The notes beneath the pieces are model-generated. The model saw nothing but the letters and a program-made list of their open reading frames with translations. It ran no database searches and had not been told where the DNA came from. Position numbers and translations under genes: made by a program. A DNA stretch of 64,000 nt from Deltaproteobacteria bacterium (GTDB lineage Bacteria; Desulfobacterota; Binatia; HRBIN30; CADEER01), in the NCBI GenBank assembly GCA_029262455.1, contig JAJCZJ010000031.1:154460-218459 (forward strand), written 5' to 3'. Numbering within the stretch: the first letter of the stretch is position 1; every line of letters starts with the position of its first letter. This document shows positions 43,726 through 53,076 of this stretch, piece by piece.

Positions 43726-45579
43726 ATGCTCTCAGGCGATGACCTCCATTCCCAGATCAACACCGTTCTGAAGAAGTATTGGGGCTTCGATTCGCTTCGC
43801 CCTCAGCAAGAAGCCGCGATCGCCGCCGGAATCGAAGGTCGAGACTCTCTCGTCGTCCTACCAACCGGCGGCGGCAAGTCGCTCTGCTACCAAATCCCGC
43901 CGATCGTCGCGAGACGCACCGATGTTGTCGTCTCACCACTGATCGCTCTGATGAAGGATCAGGTCGATGGCCTTCGCCAGGCCGGGTATCCAGCGGCCGC
44001 GCTGCACAGTGGTCTAGATCTCGATTCGATGCGTGAGGTCGAGAGCGGCATGGCCAATGGCCGGTACCGCCTCATTTTCGCTGCACCCGAACGCCTTGTC
44101 GCACCACGATTCCTCCAGTGGCTCGGCCGCGCGCAGATTCGCAACTTCGCCGTCGACGAAGCCCACTGCATCAGCCAATGGGGTCACGACTTCCGACCCG
44201 AGTACCGCCAGCTCGCCGAACTGAAGACACGTCTGCCGGATGTCAGTCTGCACGCCTTCACCGCCACAGCCACGATGCGCGTCCGTGACGACATCATGAC
44301 CCAGTTGCGCTTGCGCGACCCGGTCGAGCTAATCGGCACCTTCGACCGACCAAACCTACTCTACCGCGTCGTGCCGCGGATCGATGTGAACTCCCAAACA
44401 CTCGACATTCTCAACCGCCACCGCAACGAAGCCGCCATCGTCTACTGCCTGAGCAGAAAAGACACGGAGAGCCTGTCACACTCGCTCAGCCAGAACGGAA
44501 TCCGCGCCGCCCACTACCACGCTGGACTCGATCCCGAAAAGCGCCGGCGGACGCAGGAAGATTTCATGGCCGAGCGACTCGACGTCGTCGTCGCGACCGT
44601 CGCATTCGGGATGGGGATCGATCGCTCCGATGTTCGCTGCGTCATCCACACCGCGCTGCCGAAATCCGTCGAGCACTACCAGCAGGAGGCCGGACGTGCC
44701 GGACGCGACGGCTTGGCCGCAGAGTGCGTGCTGCTCTATTCCGGCGCCGACGCCATGCGCCTGCAAAGCCTGATCGAAAGAAGCGCCGCCGAGGCCCAGG
44801 CCCCGGCGCAGCTGATCGAGTCCGGCATCAAACTTCTCAACCAAATGCGCAGCTATGCGGCTGGAATGCGCTGTCGCCACGCCGCCCTGTCTGAATACTT
44901 CGGGCAGCGCTATGAGGCCGACAAGTGCGACGCCTGCGACGTGTGCCTCGATGAAGTGCAAGGCGTCGAAGACGGCACGGTGACCGCACAGAAGATCCTC
45001 TCCTGTATCGCCCGCACCGACCAACGCTTTGGCGCGACCCACATCGCCGATATTCTCGCCGGCGCGAAAACCGCTCGGATCCGCCAGTGGCGGCACGATC
45101 AGGTCACGACGTACGGCCTCCTCGGTGAGTTGCCTCGCAAGTCGATTCTCAATCTGATCTACCAGCTCGTCGATCAGGGCCTGATCGATCGCAGCGAAGG
45201 CGATCGACCGACGTTGCATCTCAACTCGCATTCGTGGGACGTGATGCGCGATGAGCGCAAGGTCCAGATGCAGCAACCGAAGTCGACCAAGAGCGTCAAA
45301 TCAAGCCGCGTCGAGACCGAATCCTGGGAAGGCGTCGACCGCGGCCTATTTGAGAGCCTGCGCGACCTCAGACGCGACCTGGCCGGCGAACGCGGTGTCC
45401 CGGCCTACATGATCTTCGGCGACTCGACGCTGCGCGAGCTCGCCCGACAACGCCCCTTGACGCTCGACGACTTCGCACGTGTGCGCGGCGTCGGAGAAAA
45501 GAAACTTCTCGATCTCGGAGGCGGTTTCGTCGCCCACATCAAGGCCTACTGCGAAGACAACGACGTCCCACGGCCGTAG
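43726..45579 (+). CDS. recQ: RecQ-family ATP-dependent DNA helicase
   Basis: A 617-residue helicase from the ATG at 43726, which has GGAG nearby; an in-frame ATG at 43654 would add 24 residues. Motifs: RPQQ (Q-motif side), Walker A LPTGGGKSLCYQ, DEAH in VDEAHCISQWGHDFRPEY, TATAT, and the motif VI region YQQEAGRAGRDG. The zinc-binding domain has CRH and CDACDVC cysteines, followed by a winged helix and a C-terminal HRDC domain (ARQRPLTLDDFARVRGVGEK). It unwinds DNA in repair and recombination. It is read away from the restriction-modification pair. Confidence 0.92.
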   Translation: MLSGDDLHSQINTVLKKYWGFDSLRPQQEAAIAAGIEGRDSLVVLPTGGGKSLCYQIPPIVARRTDVVVSPLIALMKDQVDGLRQAGYPAAALHSGLDLDSMREVESGMANGRYRLIFAAPERLVAPRFLQWLGRAQIRNFAVDEAHCISQWGHDFRPEYRQLAELKTRLPDVSLHAFTATATMRVRDDIMTQLRLRDPVELIGTFDRPNLLYRVVPRIDVNSQTLDILNRHRNEAAIVYCLSRKDTESLSHSLSQNGIRAAHYHAGLDPEKRRRTQEDFMAERLDVVVATVAFGMGIDRSDVRCVIHTALPKSVEHYQQEAGRAGRDGLAAECVLLYSGADAMRLQSLIERSAAEAQAPAQLIESGIKLLNQMRSYAAGMRCRHAALSEYFGQRYEADKCDACDVCLDEVQGVEDGTVTAQKILSCIARTDQRFGATHIADILAGAKTARIRQWRHDQVTTYGLLGELPRKSILNLIYQLVDQGLIDRSEGDRPTLHLNSHSWDVMRDERKVQMQQPKSTKSVKSSRVETESWEGVDRGLFESLRDLRRDLAGERGVPAYMIFGDSTLRELARQRPLTLDDFARVRGVGEKKLLDLGGGFVAHIKAYCEDNDVPRP

Positions 45580-45654
45580 TTCGCAAACAATTGGAGCGGG
45601 AGGGATTTCGATCCCAAAAGGGGCAAGGCGCGAGCCGCGCTCCAATCACGACCA

Positions 45655-45690
45655 CGGCTCAGGGGGAGCTTCGCCCTCCATTCGGCCAAG
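45655..45690. repeat. Short fragment of the dispersed intergenic repeat
   Basis: The stretch ggctcagggggagcttcgcc followed by ctccattcgg corresponds to the gcggctcgg(n)ggagcct(c)gccctccatt core of the blocks at 5683 and 59055. It lies between the convergent recQ and clpP genes. A small GGAG/CTCC hairpin can form in all three copies. Confidence 0.6.
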
Positions 45691-45716
45691 TGACGGCCGA
45701 TACTGGACCCGCGTTC

Positions 45717-46295
45717 CTATTTCAGCTCTTCGGCCGAGCCGATGACTTTACCAACCAGACCGTACTCTTTCGCCTGGTTCGCGGACATCCAAAAGTTGCG
45801 TTCGGTATCCTTTTCAACCCGCTTCATCGTCTGACCAGTCTTCTCGACGATGATCCGATTGAGGCGCTCCCGCATTCGCAGAATTTCCTCGGCCTCGATC
45901 TCCAAATCCGTCGCCCGACCGCCGGCCCCGCCCCACGGCTGGTGCAGCAAGAAACGTGTGTTCGGCAGACAGAAGCGGTCCTCCAGGGGCACCGCCAGGT
46001 AGATGTGCGCGCCAGCGCTCGCCACCCACCCGGTACCGAGGATACGCACCCGAGGCTTAACAAAATTGATCATATCGTAGATGGTGTCCGCCGACTCTAC
46101 ATGTCCGCCGGGCGAGTGAACGTAGAGATCGATATCGTCGTCGGACTCGTTGGCCAACAGCAGCAGATGGGTCATCACGCGGTGCGCGACTTGAAACTCA
46201 ATTTCTCCACAAATGATGATCGTTCGTGAGTCGAGCAGCTTCTGGACAAGTTTCCCGGACAGTCCAAGATTCTGATTGGATTCTTCTTCAGCCAT
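45717..46295 (-). CDS. clpP: ATP-dependent Clp protease proteolytic subunit-like protein
   Basis: A 192-residue ClpP-fold serine peptidase with a complete triad: Ser93 in VASAGAH, His118 in LLHQPWGG and Asp163 in EKDTERNF. It differs from classical ClpP around the nucleophile (VASAGAHIYLAVP instead of the usual ASMG core), pointing to a divergent ClpP paralogue rather than the housekeeping copy. It has no propeptide. No clpX or clpA lies nearby. The ATG at 46295 is chosen because similarity begins in the first 15 residues; sequence further upstream is not ClpP-like. Confidence 0.88.
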   Translation of the reverse strand: MAEEESNQNLGLSGKLVQKLLDSRTIIICGEIEFQVAHRVMTHLLLLANESDDDIDLYVHSPGGHVESADTIYDMINFVKPRVRILGTGWVASAGAHIYLAVPLEDRFCLPNTRFLLHQPWGGAGGRATDLEIEAEEILRMRERLNRIIVEKTGQTMKRVEKDTERNFWMSANQAKEYGLVGKVIGSAEELK

Positions 46296-46469
46296 GTGTG
46301 CTCGTTTCCTTCTCGACCCATCGGCAAAATCGCCGTTACCCTGAAGACGTTGCCGGAACATGGGCCGTCGTTCAAGCCAACGCCGACAGCCACCGACACC
46401 ACCAATCGAGTAGTCGCAAAGCGTCATACGTGCCACACTTCGATCGACGGCCGAGAAACGAAAAAGGAC

Positions 46470-47834
46470 ATGCACAGCCAGCGCAACATCCTGTTCATCG
46501 TCGTCGACTCGCTCCGCGCCGATGCTATCGACACGGAAGACGCACCGTTCCTAAGCAGCCTGCAGGATCGCATGGCGCACTTTCGGCGCGCTTACGCCGC
46601 CGAGTGCTGGACATTGCCCTCGCACATGAGCATGTTCACCGGCTTGCTGCCACGCCAGCACGGCGCTCACTTCGGGACGATGTCGTACAACAGCTCCAGC
46701 CCGACGATCGCCGAGGTGCTTCGGGCCGACGGCTACGCCACCGAGGCAGTCACTCGGAATTTTGTCTTCGACGGGCAGATTCCCGGCGTCCTGCGCGGAT
46801 TCGAACGCATAACCCGGCCACTCTCGACCGTGCCGGACTGGTCTCTAGCGCCGCTGTTTCTGGCAGCGGCGAAGCCGCGGATCCGACGTCACTTGAGAGA
46901 AACCGGGTTCTTTCATCAAGGACACCGCGAAAGTGTGGAGTTCGTTAGAACATTTGCGCGCTCGCTGCTGCCGGCCGACGAACGGGTGCTCGATCATCTC
47001 ATCGAGACGATGGTTTCGCACCGACAACAGCAGCAACCGTTCTTCTTGTTTGCGAACCTCTACGACGTCCATGCGCCGTACCCCCCGCAAGTAGATTCGG
47101 TGCTACGGCCCTGGAGCACTTGGGCCGGAATGAACGAGAATCTGCTCGTCCCCTACGCGCTGGCGCAGCTCGGCGCCCACCGATACCTCTGCGACGGTTT
47201 CCGGCTCCCCGGCGCCGTCCGGCAGCTGCTCGTCGATCGCTACCGCTGTGCGGTGCGGCTGATGGACCGCAAGCTCGAGACCTTCTTCGCCGAGGCCGAG
47301 ACACGCGGCGTTCTCGACGACACCCTGGTCGTCCTCACCAGCGATCACGGAGAAGCCTTCGGAGAGCACGATCTCTACCTGCACGATGCGTCGGTCTACG
47401 AGACCCATCTCCACGTCCCCCTGTGGATCGGCAGCGCCGATGGCGAGGGGTCGGTCATCGACGATATCGTAAACACCCGAGACCTCTTCGAGCTGTTCCG
47501 CAGATTCGCGAAAAGCGGCCAAGACGAAAACACCGAAGACACCGAAGAAACCATCCTCGACGAGTCCTATCGGCAGCGACACCCCTACGCTGAGGCGGAC
47601 CACTTCCATTACACAAAGCTACGCGACGCAGCGCCGCGCTACCGCCTCGACCAGCGCACAATTATCACCGCCGCGCAGAAATTTGTCCGCCGCGGGGAAA
47701 GCTTCGCGACCTACAACCTCGACGAAGACCCGGCCGAAAAACGTGCCGTCCCCATGAGAACGTCGTCAGTCGCCGAGGCGGCGCGTGCCGCTGGCGCGGG
47801 AGCGGCTGTTGCCGGGTTCAGCGAGGCCGACTAG
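46470..47834 (+). CDS. Sulfatase-family (alkaline phosphatase superfamily) hydrolase
   Basis: A 454-residue cytoplasmic-looking enzyme (no signal peptide) starting just after AAAAAGG. Metal ligands are in FIVVDSLRAD, and later in VVLTSDHGEAFGEHDLYLHD. At the nucleophile position it has CWTLPSHMSMFTG rather than the CxPxR formylglycine motif, so threonine or another residue would act, as in phosphohydrolase-type members. FANLYDVHAPYPP is also typical. Substrate is unknown. It is divergent from clpP across about 170 bases. The same motif set is found in the pseudogene at 29136. Confidence 0.82.
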   Translation: MHSQRNILFIVVDSLRADAIDTEDAPFLSSLQDRMAHFRRAYAAECWTLPSHMSMFTGLLPRQHGAHFGTMSYNSSSPTIAEVLRADGYATEAVTRNFVFDGQIPGVLRGFERITRPLSTVPDWSLAPLFLAAAKPRIRRHLRETGFFHQGHRESVEFVRTFARSLLPADERVLDHLIETMVSHRQQQQPFFLFANLYDVHAPYPPQVDSVLRPWSTWAGMNENLLVPYALAQLGAHRYLCDGFRLPGAVRQLLVDRYRCAVRLMDRKLETFFAEAETRGVLDDTLVVLTSDHGEAFGEHDLYLHDASVYETHLHVPLWIGSADGEGSVIDDIVNTRDLFELFRRFAKSGQDENTEDTEETILDESYRQRHPYAEADHFHYTKLRDAAPRYRLDQRTIITAAQKFVRRGESFATYNLDEDPAEKRAVPMRTSSVAEAARAAGAGAAVAGFSEAD

Positions 47835-47872
47835 ACGCTGACGCCGTCGCAGCCAATCACCAAGCAGGACTG

Positions 47873-49564
47873 TTAGTCGGCAACCAGTCCCCAAGCTTCG
47901 CGATTGATCTCGCCAACACTCTGGCGGCGTTCCGCGATGAGCGGCACATGTTCTTCGAGCTGGGCCAGCTCTGCGACCTCGGCATCGTAGCTCGTCTCGG
48001 TCTTGATTCGATCCAACTCTGCGTCGCGTTTCGAGACGATTCGTTGCAACCGTTCATCGAGCACCTCGCGCATCGAAACTGTTGCCTTCTGTCGAATAGC
48101 CATCGACCAATTGCTACGGCTGACCAGATCCTGGTCGATCCCTTCGCGCTCCATCTGCGTCAGACCCGGGAGAAACCAGCGACGCCACAATCCGCGCCGG
48201 AGCCACAACCCACGCCCTTGCGAAGCAAGCTCGAGACGATCTTCGGGGGCAATCGGCTCCGGCGATATGGCTGCGGTTGCGGGAACCTCCGCCCCAAAGT
48301 CGGAGCCAAACTCGCCAGCGGCGCGGGCGAGTGCCATCGTATAGTCACGACCCACCGTCTGCGAGCCGTTCTCGTAGGCAGCTGCCGCCGCAGCGATCTG
48401 CGCTCGCAGCGGTTCGAGGGCGCCAGTTTTTGCCCAGGAGCGCCGCGAAGCGCGCAGCGAACGCCGCAGATAAGAGGCGCAGCGGTTCATGCCTCCCTCG
48501 CGGTCCTTCTCAGCGAGCTTCAATGATGTCTCGAACGATTCAAATTGATCGAGCGCCCCCTGCCGCTCCGAGTCAGCCGCCTTGTTGACGTCCGACAATC
48601 GGGTTCGAACCTCCTCGAGTTTGATGCGGAGATGGTCGCGTCGCTCGGTCAACGCTATCGTCGCCTCGGCGAACCATTGGTCGGCCCGCTTTGCCGCTTC
48701 ACGCAGAGCTGTCACCTGGCGCTTGTCCGACGACGCAAACCTGCCGAGGGCTGCGACGAATTCGTCCAAACCGCTCTCGACCATCGCTGCTTGATCGCCC
48801 GACTCGCGGGCGCGCAGCCCGGCTCGCGCGTCGACCATGTAAAGCTCGTGTGCACCGGAAACATCGATCCGGAGCCGGTCACCATGGCGCGAGCGCTCTT
48901 CGCTGCTGAGCTCTGCACAGTCGGCGTCGAGGTTCCAGACGACGAATAGTTTACCGATATCCTGCTCGAGGCCGGCCATGATCTTTCTGGTGACTTTCGT
49001 AAACAGAGCAGGATAGCGCACCACCAACACTACCGCGTCGAGCGTCTCCAAGACTTCACCACTGATCTCGTCGGATCGATCATCGCTGCCGACCCCCGGG
49101 GTATCGAGCAAATCGACCTGGCCACCGAGGCGCAACAAATCGACCGGTGTCTCGACGACGATCTCGTCGGCGTCCGGAACGCCGAGCCGCATCAGGCGCG
49201 TCACCTCGTCCACCCGGTCGAAGGTCCGGTCGCCGACACGCCACAAGGTTTCCGCACCGTAGGTGATACGGACCGGCAAACAGGTCAGCGGATCGAAGGC
49301 CGACGGTGACAACTCGCGGCCCGATAGAGCATTGATCAAGGTCGACTTCCCGGCCTTGACCTCACCGTAGAGAGCGACTCGAACGCGCCGACGGTCAAAC
49401 TCCGACAGCAACGCATCGAACTCATCGAGCCTGCCGTCCTCCAACAGCCCAGCATGACCGACGAGCGCCTCGCGCGCCTCCGCCAGCGCCTCACCGAGAC
49501 CTGTCGCCAGGACTCCGTAGGCGCGCAGCGCTACATCGTCACCCGCGGGTTCCGAAGCTTCCAT
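47873..49564 (-). CDS. Dynamin-like GTPase
   Basis: A 563-residue large GTPase. G1 is GEVKAGKST (about residues 67-75), G2 includes the threonine of PLTCLPV, G3 is DTPGVGS and G4 is probably NLDAD. Long alpha-helical stretches fill residues about 290-440 and 490-563, as in the stalk of bacterial dynamins. A hydrophobic, tryptophan- and arginine-rich patch (LWLRRGLWRRWFLPG) at about 455-470 could be the membrane-binding paddle. Bacterial dynamins remodel membranes or guard against phage and envelope damage. It stands alone on its strand. Confidence 0.8.
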   Translation of the reverse strand: MEASEPAGDDVALRAYGVLATGLGEALAEAREALVGHAGLLEDGRLDEFDALLSEFDRRRVRVALYGEVKAGKSTLINALSGRELSPSAFDPLTCLPVRITYGAETLWRVGDRTFDRVDEVTRLMRLGVPDADEIVVETPVDLLRLGGQVDLLDTPGVGSDDRSDEISGEVLETLDAVVLVVRYPALFTKVTRKIMAGLEQDIGKLFVVWNLDADCAELSSEERSRHGDRLRIDVSGAHELYMVDARAGLRARESGDQAAMVESGLDEFVAALGRFASSDKRQVTALREAAKRADQWFAEATIALTERRDHLRIKLEEVRTRLSDVNKAADSERQGALDQFESFETSLKLAEKDREGGMNRCASYLRRSLRASRRSWAKTGALEPLRAQIAAAAAAYENGSQTVGRDYTMALARAAGEFGSDFGAEVPATAAISPEPIAPEDRLELASQGRGLWLRRGLWRRWFLPGLTQMEREGIDQDLVSRSNWSMAIRQKATVSMREVLDERLQRIVSKRDAELDRIKTETSYDAEVAELAQLEEHVPLIAERRQSVGEINREAWGLVAD

Positions 49565-49778
49565 CCTCACACCGTATGGTCAGCAACATTCTGCAACGAC
49601 CCTTCCGCGAGCGCTCTCAATCGATCACCCTCGCTGCTCTTCATCTCGTCCAGCTCCGCCAAAATTCATATGGGGCACTTCACGAGAGTGCAATGGCGGC
49701 CTTCCGAGAGGCCCTCCACGGACACGGCTGCCGGCAGCAACATTCCGAGCAACATGGCCTAAGCCGCCCCGATCCGCT

Positions 49779-51173
49779 ATGCGGCTAACAATGGCGCCCC
49801 CCTCGACCAAAGCGGCAGGCCCTCCTCAGCAGACAGACCGACTCCAGCAATCGTTCTTGCGGGAAGAGCAGTTCGGTCTACTGCGCGGCATGCAACTTCG
49901 GGTCGCCATCGTTCCGATCATCATGGTTTGGCTCGCCGTCGAGAGCGGGTATCCCGAGCTGCTTTTCTTCGAGGCCCTGTCGCTGCTGTTCCTGGTTCTG
50001 GGGCTCGGCCCGTATCTCCTGACGCGCGCCGGGCGCTACCGCCCCTACCAACGGTACCTCTTCCCGGCTTTAGAGATCGTCATCCTCGCCATCGCAAACT
50101 TCGTTCCCAATCCACTCTCCGACGACGCCATCCCGCCACAAATGCTGCTCCGTTTCGGCAACGAGCTCTACGCATTTCTGTTCATCGCCGGAGCTGCGTT
50201 TACCTACCGACCGCGGGTCATCCTATGGACCGGATTCTTCGCCTCTCTTGTCTGGGCAGTCGCGACCCTCATTATCTACAGCCTCCCAGAGTCGCTCCCC
50301 GACCTGGGCAGAGTCGCAGGTGTGGACAAAATGTCGCCGGAGGAACTGCACAGCGCGATCATGCATCCGAGGCGCATCCACCTCGGGCTGCTCGGACGCC
50401 AGGCAATCGTTTTTCTGCTCACATCGGCGGCAATTGCCGCCTTCGTAGCGCGCTCGCGCCAGCTCGTACGACGCCACTCTGAGACCGAGCGCCAACGCTC
50501 CAACCTGTCGCGCTACTTTTCCTCCAACATGGTCGAAGAGCTATCGCAATTGGACGATCCGCTGGGCGCTACTCGCGAACAGGATGTCGCGGTCCTCTTC
50601 GTCGATATCGTCAGTTTCACGACTCTCAGCGAAAAGCTCAGCGCCGAAGACCTCATCGACCTGCTGCGCGAATTTCACGGCCGCATGGAACAGGCGGTCT
50701 TCGCCAACGGAGGAACCCTCGACAAATACCTCGGCGACGGCATCATGGCGACGTTCGGAACACCCCGCCCCGGGCCCAACGACGCAACAAACGTCTTGGA
50801 CTGCATCCACGATATGACTGTCGCGATGGCTGAGTGGAACCGCAACCGCGCCGCCGTCGACGAATTGCCGATCGCGATCGGCATCGGCGCCCACTACGGC
50901 CCCGTCGTGCTGGGCGACATCGGCGGCGATCAACGGCTCGAGTTCGCGGTCCTAGGCGACACCGTCAATGTCGCCAGCCGGATCGAAGAGCTCACACGCA
51001 AGCTGGAGGTCGTCAGCCTGATCAGCGAAGAATTGCTCGATGCCGCCCGCCAAGAGGGCGCCTCGGAGGAAACCACAGCAACCTACCGCTTTGCCCACAG
51101 CGAAGACCTGCGCGGCCGCTCAGCCGAAACCCGTCTCTGGGCGCCGATCAGCGCCGACCCGGTAACCAGCTAA
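49779..51173 (+). CDS. Membrane-bound class III adenylate/guanylate cyclase
   Basis: A 464-residue protein with about six membrane helices in the first 225 residues, a short linker, and a C-terminal cyclase domain from about residue 255. Metal-binding aspartates are in FVDIVSFTTL and GDGIMATFG, a substrate-selecting lysine in LDKYLGDG, and the transition-state motif in GDTVNVASRI. It should make cAMP (the K and D pattern favours adenine over guanine). The membrane part is like the CHASE-less six-helix sensors. The start at 49779 has no strong ribosome site; ATG 49791 is possible. Its end overlaps rpiA by four bases convergently. Confidence 0.87.
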   Translation: MRLTMAPPSTKAAGPPQQTDRLQQSFLREEQFGLLRGMQLRVAIVPIIMVWLAVESGYPELLFFEALSLLFLVLGLGPYLLTRAGRYRPYQRYLFPALEIVILAIANFVPNPLSDDAIPPQMLLRFGNELYAFLFIAGAAFTYRPRVILWTGFFASLVWAVATLIIYSLPESLPDLGRVAGVDKMSPEELHSAIMHPRRIHLGLLGRQAIVFLLTSAAIAAFVARSRQLVRRHSETERQRSNLSRYFSSNMVEELSQLDDPLGATREQDVAVLFVDIVSFTTLSEKLSAEDLIDLLREFHGRMEQAVFANGGTLDKYLGDGIMATFGTPRPGPNDATNVLDCIHDMTVAMAEWNRNRAAVDELPIAIGIGAHYGPVVLGDIGGDQRLEFAVLGDTVNVASRIEELTRKLEVVSLISEELLDAARQEGASEETTATYRFAHSEDLRGRSAETRLWAPISADPVTS

Positions 51174-51835
51174 CGCTGCAACATCATTGCGGCGGCGCCG
51201 TCGTCTACGATGACGTTGTCGGCCATTCCGGCGAAGATTCCCGTGCCCAGAACCCCTGGAATGCAAGTGATCTCCCGGTCCAAAGCGCTGGGATCTGCAA
51301 TCGAAGCGACCTCACCGTCAAGCACGAAGTTGCCGTTGTCCGTAACCACCCGATCCCCATCGACCTCGCGCACGATGCTCGGATAGCCCATCGCTTTCAG
51401 CCGGCGCATCACCGGCACAACGCCAAACGGCACAACCTCAATCGGCAACCGGCCGCGCTCTCCGAGAGTCTCGACCATCTTTTCGGGTCCGACCAAGATC
51501 ACCAGTCGCCGCGATGCGGCGGCAACGATCTTCTCCCTTACCAGCGCTGCCCCATACCCCTTGATGAGGTTGAGCTGGGGATCGACTTCATCCGCGCCAT
51601 CAAAGGTCACATCGATCGATTCGACATCTGCAAGCTCCAGCAGCTCAATGCCACACTCTTCAGCGAGATCCGCGGTCGCCTGGGAGGTCGGGACACCTCG
51701 AACCGAAAAGCCTGCCCGTACCCGCGCACCGAGTGCACGAACGAACGCACTAGCAGCCCGCCCGGTGCCCAATCCCAGGACCTCGCCTTCCGCCACGAGA
51801 TCCAGTGCCAGCTCTGCCGCCTTCTCTCCGTCCAT
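51170..51835 (-). CDS. rpiA: Ribose-5-phosphate isomerase A
   Basis: A 221-residue enzyme of the pentose phosphate pathway, interconverting ribose 5-phosphate and ribulose 5-phosphate. The phosphate-binding GLGTGRAASAF, PTSQAT, the catalytic DGADEVDPQLNLIKGYG and the REK motif are all present in order. One detail is unusual: the common KGGG loop reads KGYG. Length is normal. It is convergent with the cyclase gene and lies 14 bases after nothing on its own strand but the next upstream gene ends near 51850, so the two minus-strand genes may share a transcript. Confidence 0.92.
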   Translation of the reverse strand: MDGEKAAELALDLVAEGEVLGLGTGRAASAFVRALGARVRAGFSVRGVPTSQATADLAEECGIELLELADVESIDVTFDGADEVDPQLNLIKGYGAALVREKIVAAASRRLVILVGPEKMVETLGERGRLPIEVVPFGVVPVMRRLKAMGYPSIVREVDGDRVVTDNGNFVLDGEVASIADPSALDREITCIPGVLGTGIFAGMADNVIVDDGAAAMMLQR

Positions 51836-51849
51836 GTGCTGGCCAAGTC

Positions 51850-52710
51850 CTAACGCGGATTCGGCGTACTTTCCAGGCGATAGATCGCCAAAGCATTCGG
51901 GATCGGGCGTGCGCTTTGATTGCCCCCCAAGCCCGCGCTTCCCTTGCTGCCGACGCTCTCCACTTCGAGGCCTCCAGCCTTCAAATAGAGTTGGGCCGGG
52001 CGCCCTCCTTCAAGGTACATGGCACCCCGCAGATCCAATGGAAGAGCCAGCAACCCCTCGATCAGATCGTGCGTAGAATAGGGCGATCGAACCATCAAAA
52101 ACATGAACCGTCCCGCACCATCGACGCCAAATGCCGCCGTGCTCCATTGCGCCTCCTGCGGCGACCAAACATTGTGACGACGGCACGAGATCATCCGAAT
52201 ACTCTGCACCAACGAGCCGTAACGGCTTTGTAGCAAGGGGTAGTCATCACAACCCCGATCGATCAGGCGCACCGGCGCCACACCACTCTCGGTTGGGTCA
52301 AACGCCAGTACGGTTCGATCCTTCGACAGGTGAGAATTGTTCACATGTCCCGGCCTACGCATCAGCGACACGCTCGTCACGCCGTCCTGCTGGTACATCG
52401 AAGCGTTGGTCACCGCGAGGACATCGCCCGACGCAGCCGCCCACTGTCGGGCCGTTAGAATCGGACGCGCGGGGTCGGCGCTCGCATTGAGCAAGCGCAA
52501 TCCAAAACGTTTCGGGTCGGCCCGCAAGACCCGGACCATCGAATCACCACTCGACGACGTCTGGGGCATGGCGACCGAGGCGTAGTCGAGTCCCGGCTCG
52601 AGCTCTCGCCAGTCGATTCCGACGCCGGCGCTTGGCGAGGTAGGGCCAAACGCCAGCCATAGCAGGAAGACCGCAAGATAGTGAGGATTCGGAGTTGGGT
52701 TAGACGGCAT
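51850..52710 (-). CDS. Secreted phosphodiester glycosidase-family protein
   Basis: A 286-residue protein with an N-terminal hydrophobic signal (HYLAVFLLWLAFGPTSPSAG). The body resembles the phosphodiester glycosidase (NAGPA) domain: VTNASMYQQDGVTSVSLMRR, FGVDGAGRFMFLMVRSPYS and DLRGAMYLEGGRPAQLYL. Members hydrolyse GlcNAc-phosphodiester or related linkages in envelope glycans, but many are uncharacterised. The ATG at 52710 is the closest to the signal peptide. It precedes rpiA on the same strand by 14 bases. Confidence 0.75.
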   Translation of the reverse strand: MPSNPTPNPHYLAVFLLWLAFGPTSPSAGVGIDWRELEPGLDYASVAMPQTSSSGDSMVRVLRADPKRFGLRLLNASADPARPILTARQWAAASGDVLAVTNASMYQQDGVTSVSLMRRPGHVNNSHLSKDRTVLAFDPTESGVAPVRLIDRGCDDYPLLQSRYGSLVQSIRMISCRRHNVWSPQEAQWSTAAFGVDGAGRFMFLMVRSPYSTHDLIEGLLALPLDLRGAMYLEGGRPAQLYLKAGGLEVESVGSKGSAGLGGNQSARPIPNALAIYRLESTPNPR

Positions 52711-53076
52711 GGCAATCCAATAGCAGTCCATAGAGCGGCTTGGTCACAAGAAGCCTGGGCTGACCAGAGCATTGTAGCCCAGCCAGCCGTCCGTTGAAAA
52801 ACACGCGCGCAAGCGAAAATGAGATTTTCGTGACGCAGCAAGGCGGCGACCTGGCCTGGCCACCAAAGCCATAGCGGAGCTAGGAGGCAAAGCCAAAGAG
52901 ATTGTTGAGGATTCGCCAACGCAGCTGTGGCGCGAAAAGACCATCCGTAAGGGCTTGTCCTGTTTTTCACCGGGCTGCTGGCCCGCGGAATCACGCAATT
53001 CGGCTTTGCCAGTCCATACTGGTAGCCGCACAGACCCTATGGTAAGATGCGACGCTGTCGCCGGAGACAAAGACAA
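52711..53076. other. Non-coding interval between divergent genes
   Basis: About 365 bases between the glycosidase gene and the TPR lipoprotein gene. Open frames here lack support. A small perfect hairpin, gaaaat-gag-attttc, lies near 52817-52831. The segment should hold both promoters. Confidence 0.45.

Noticed and set aside
45590..45620. Small hairpin gggat-ttcg-atccc as a recQ terminator
   Set aside because: The stem is only five base pairs and the following A-run is short; too weak to call.
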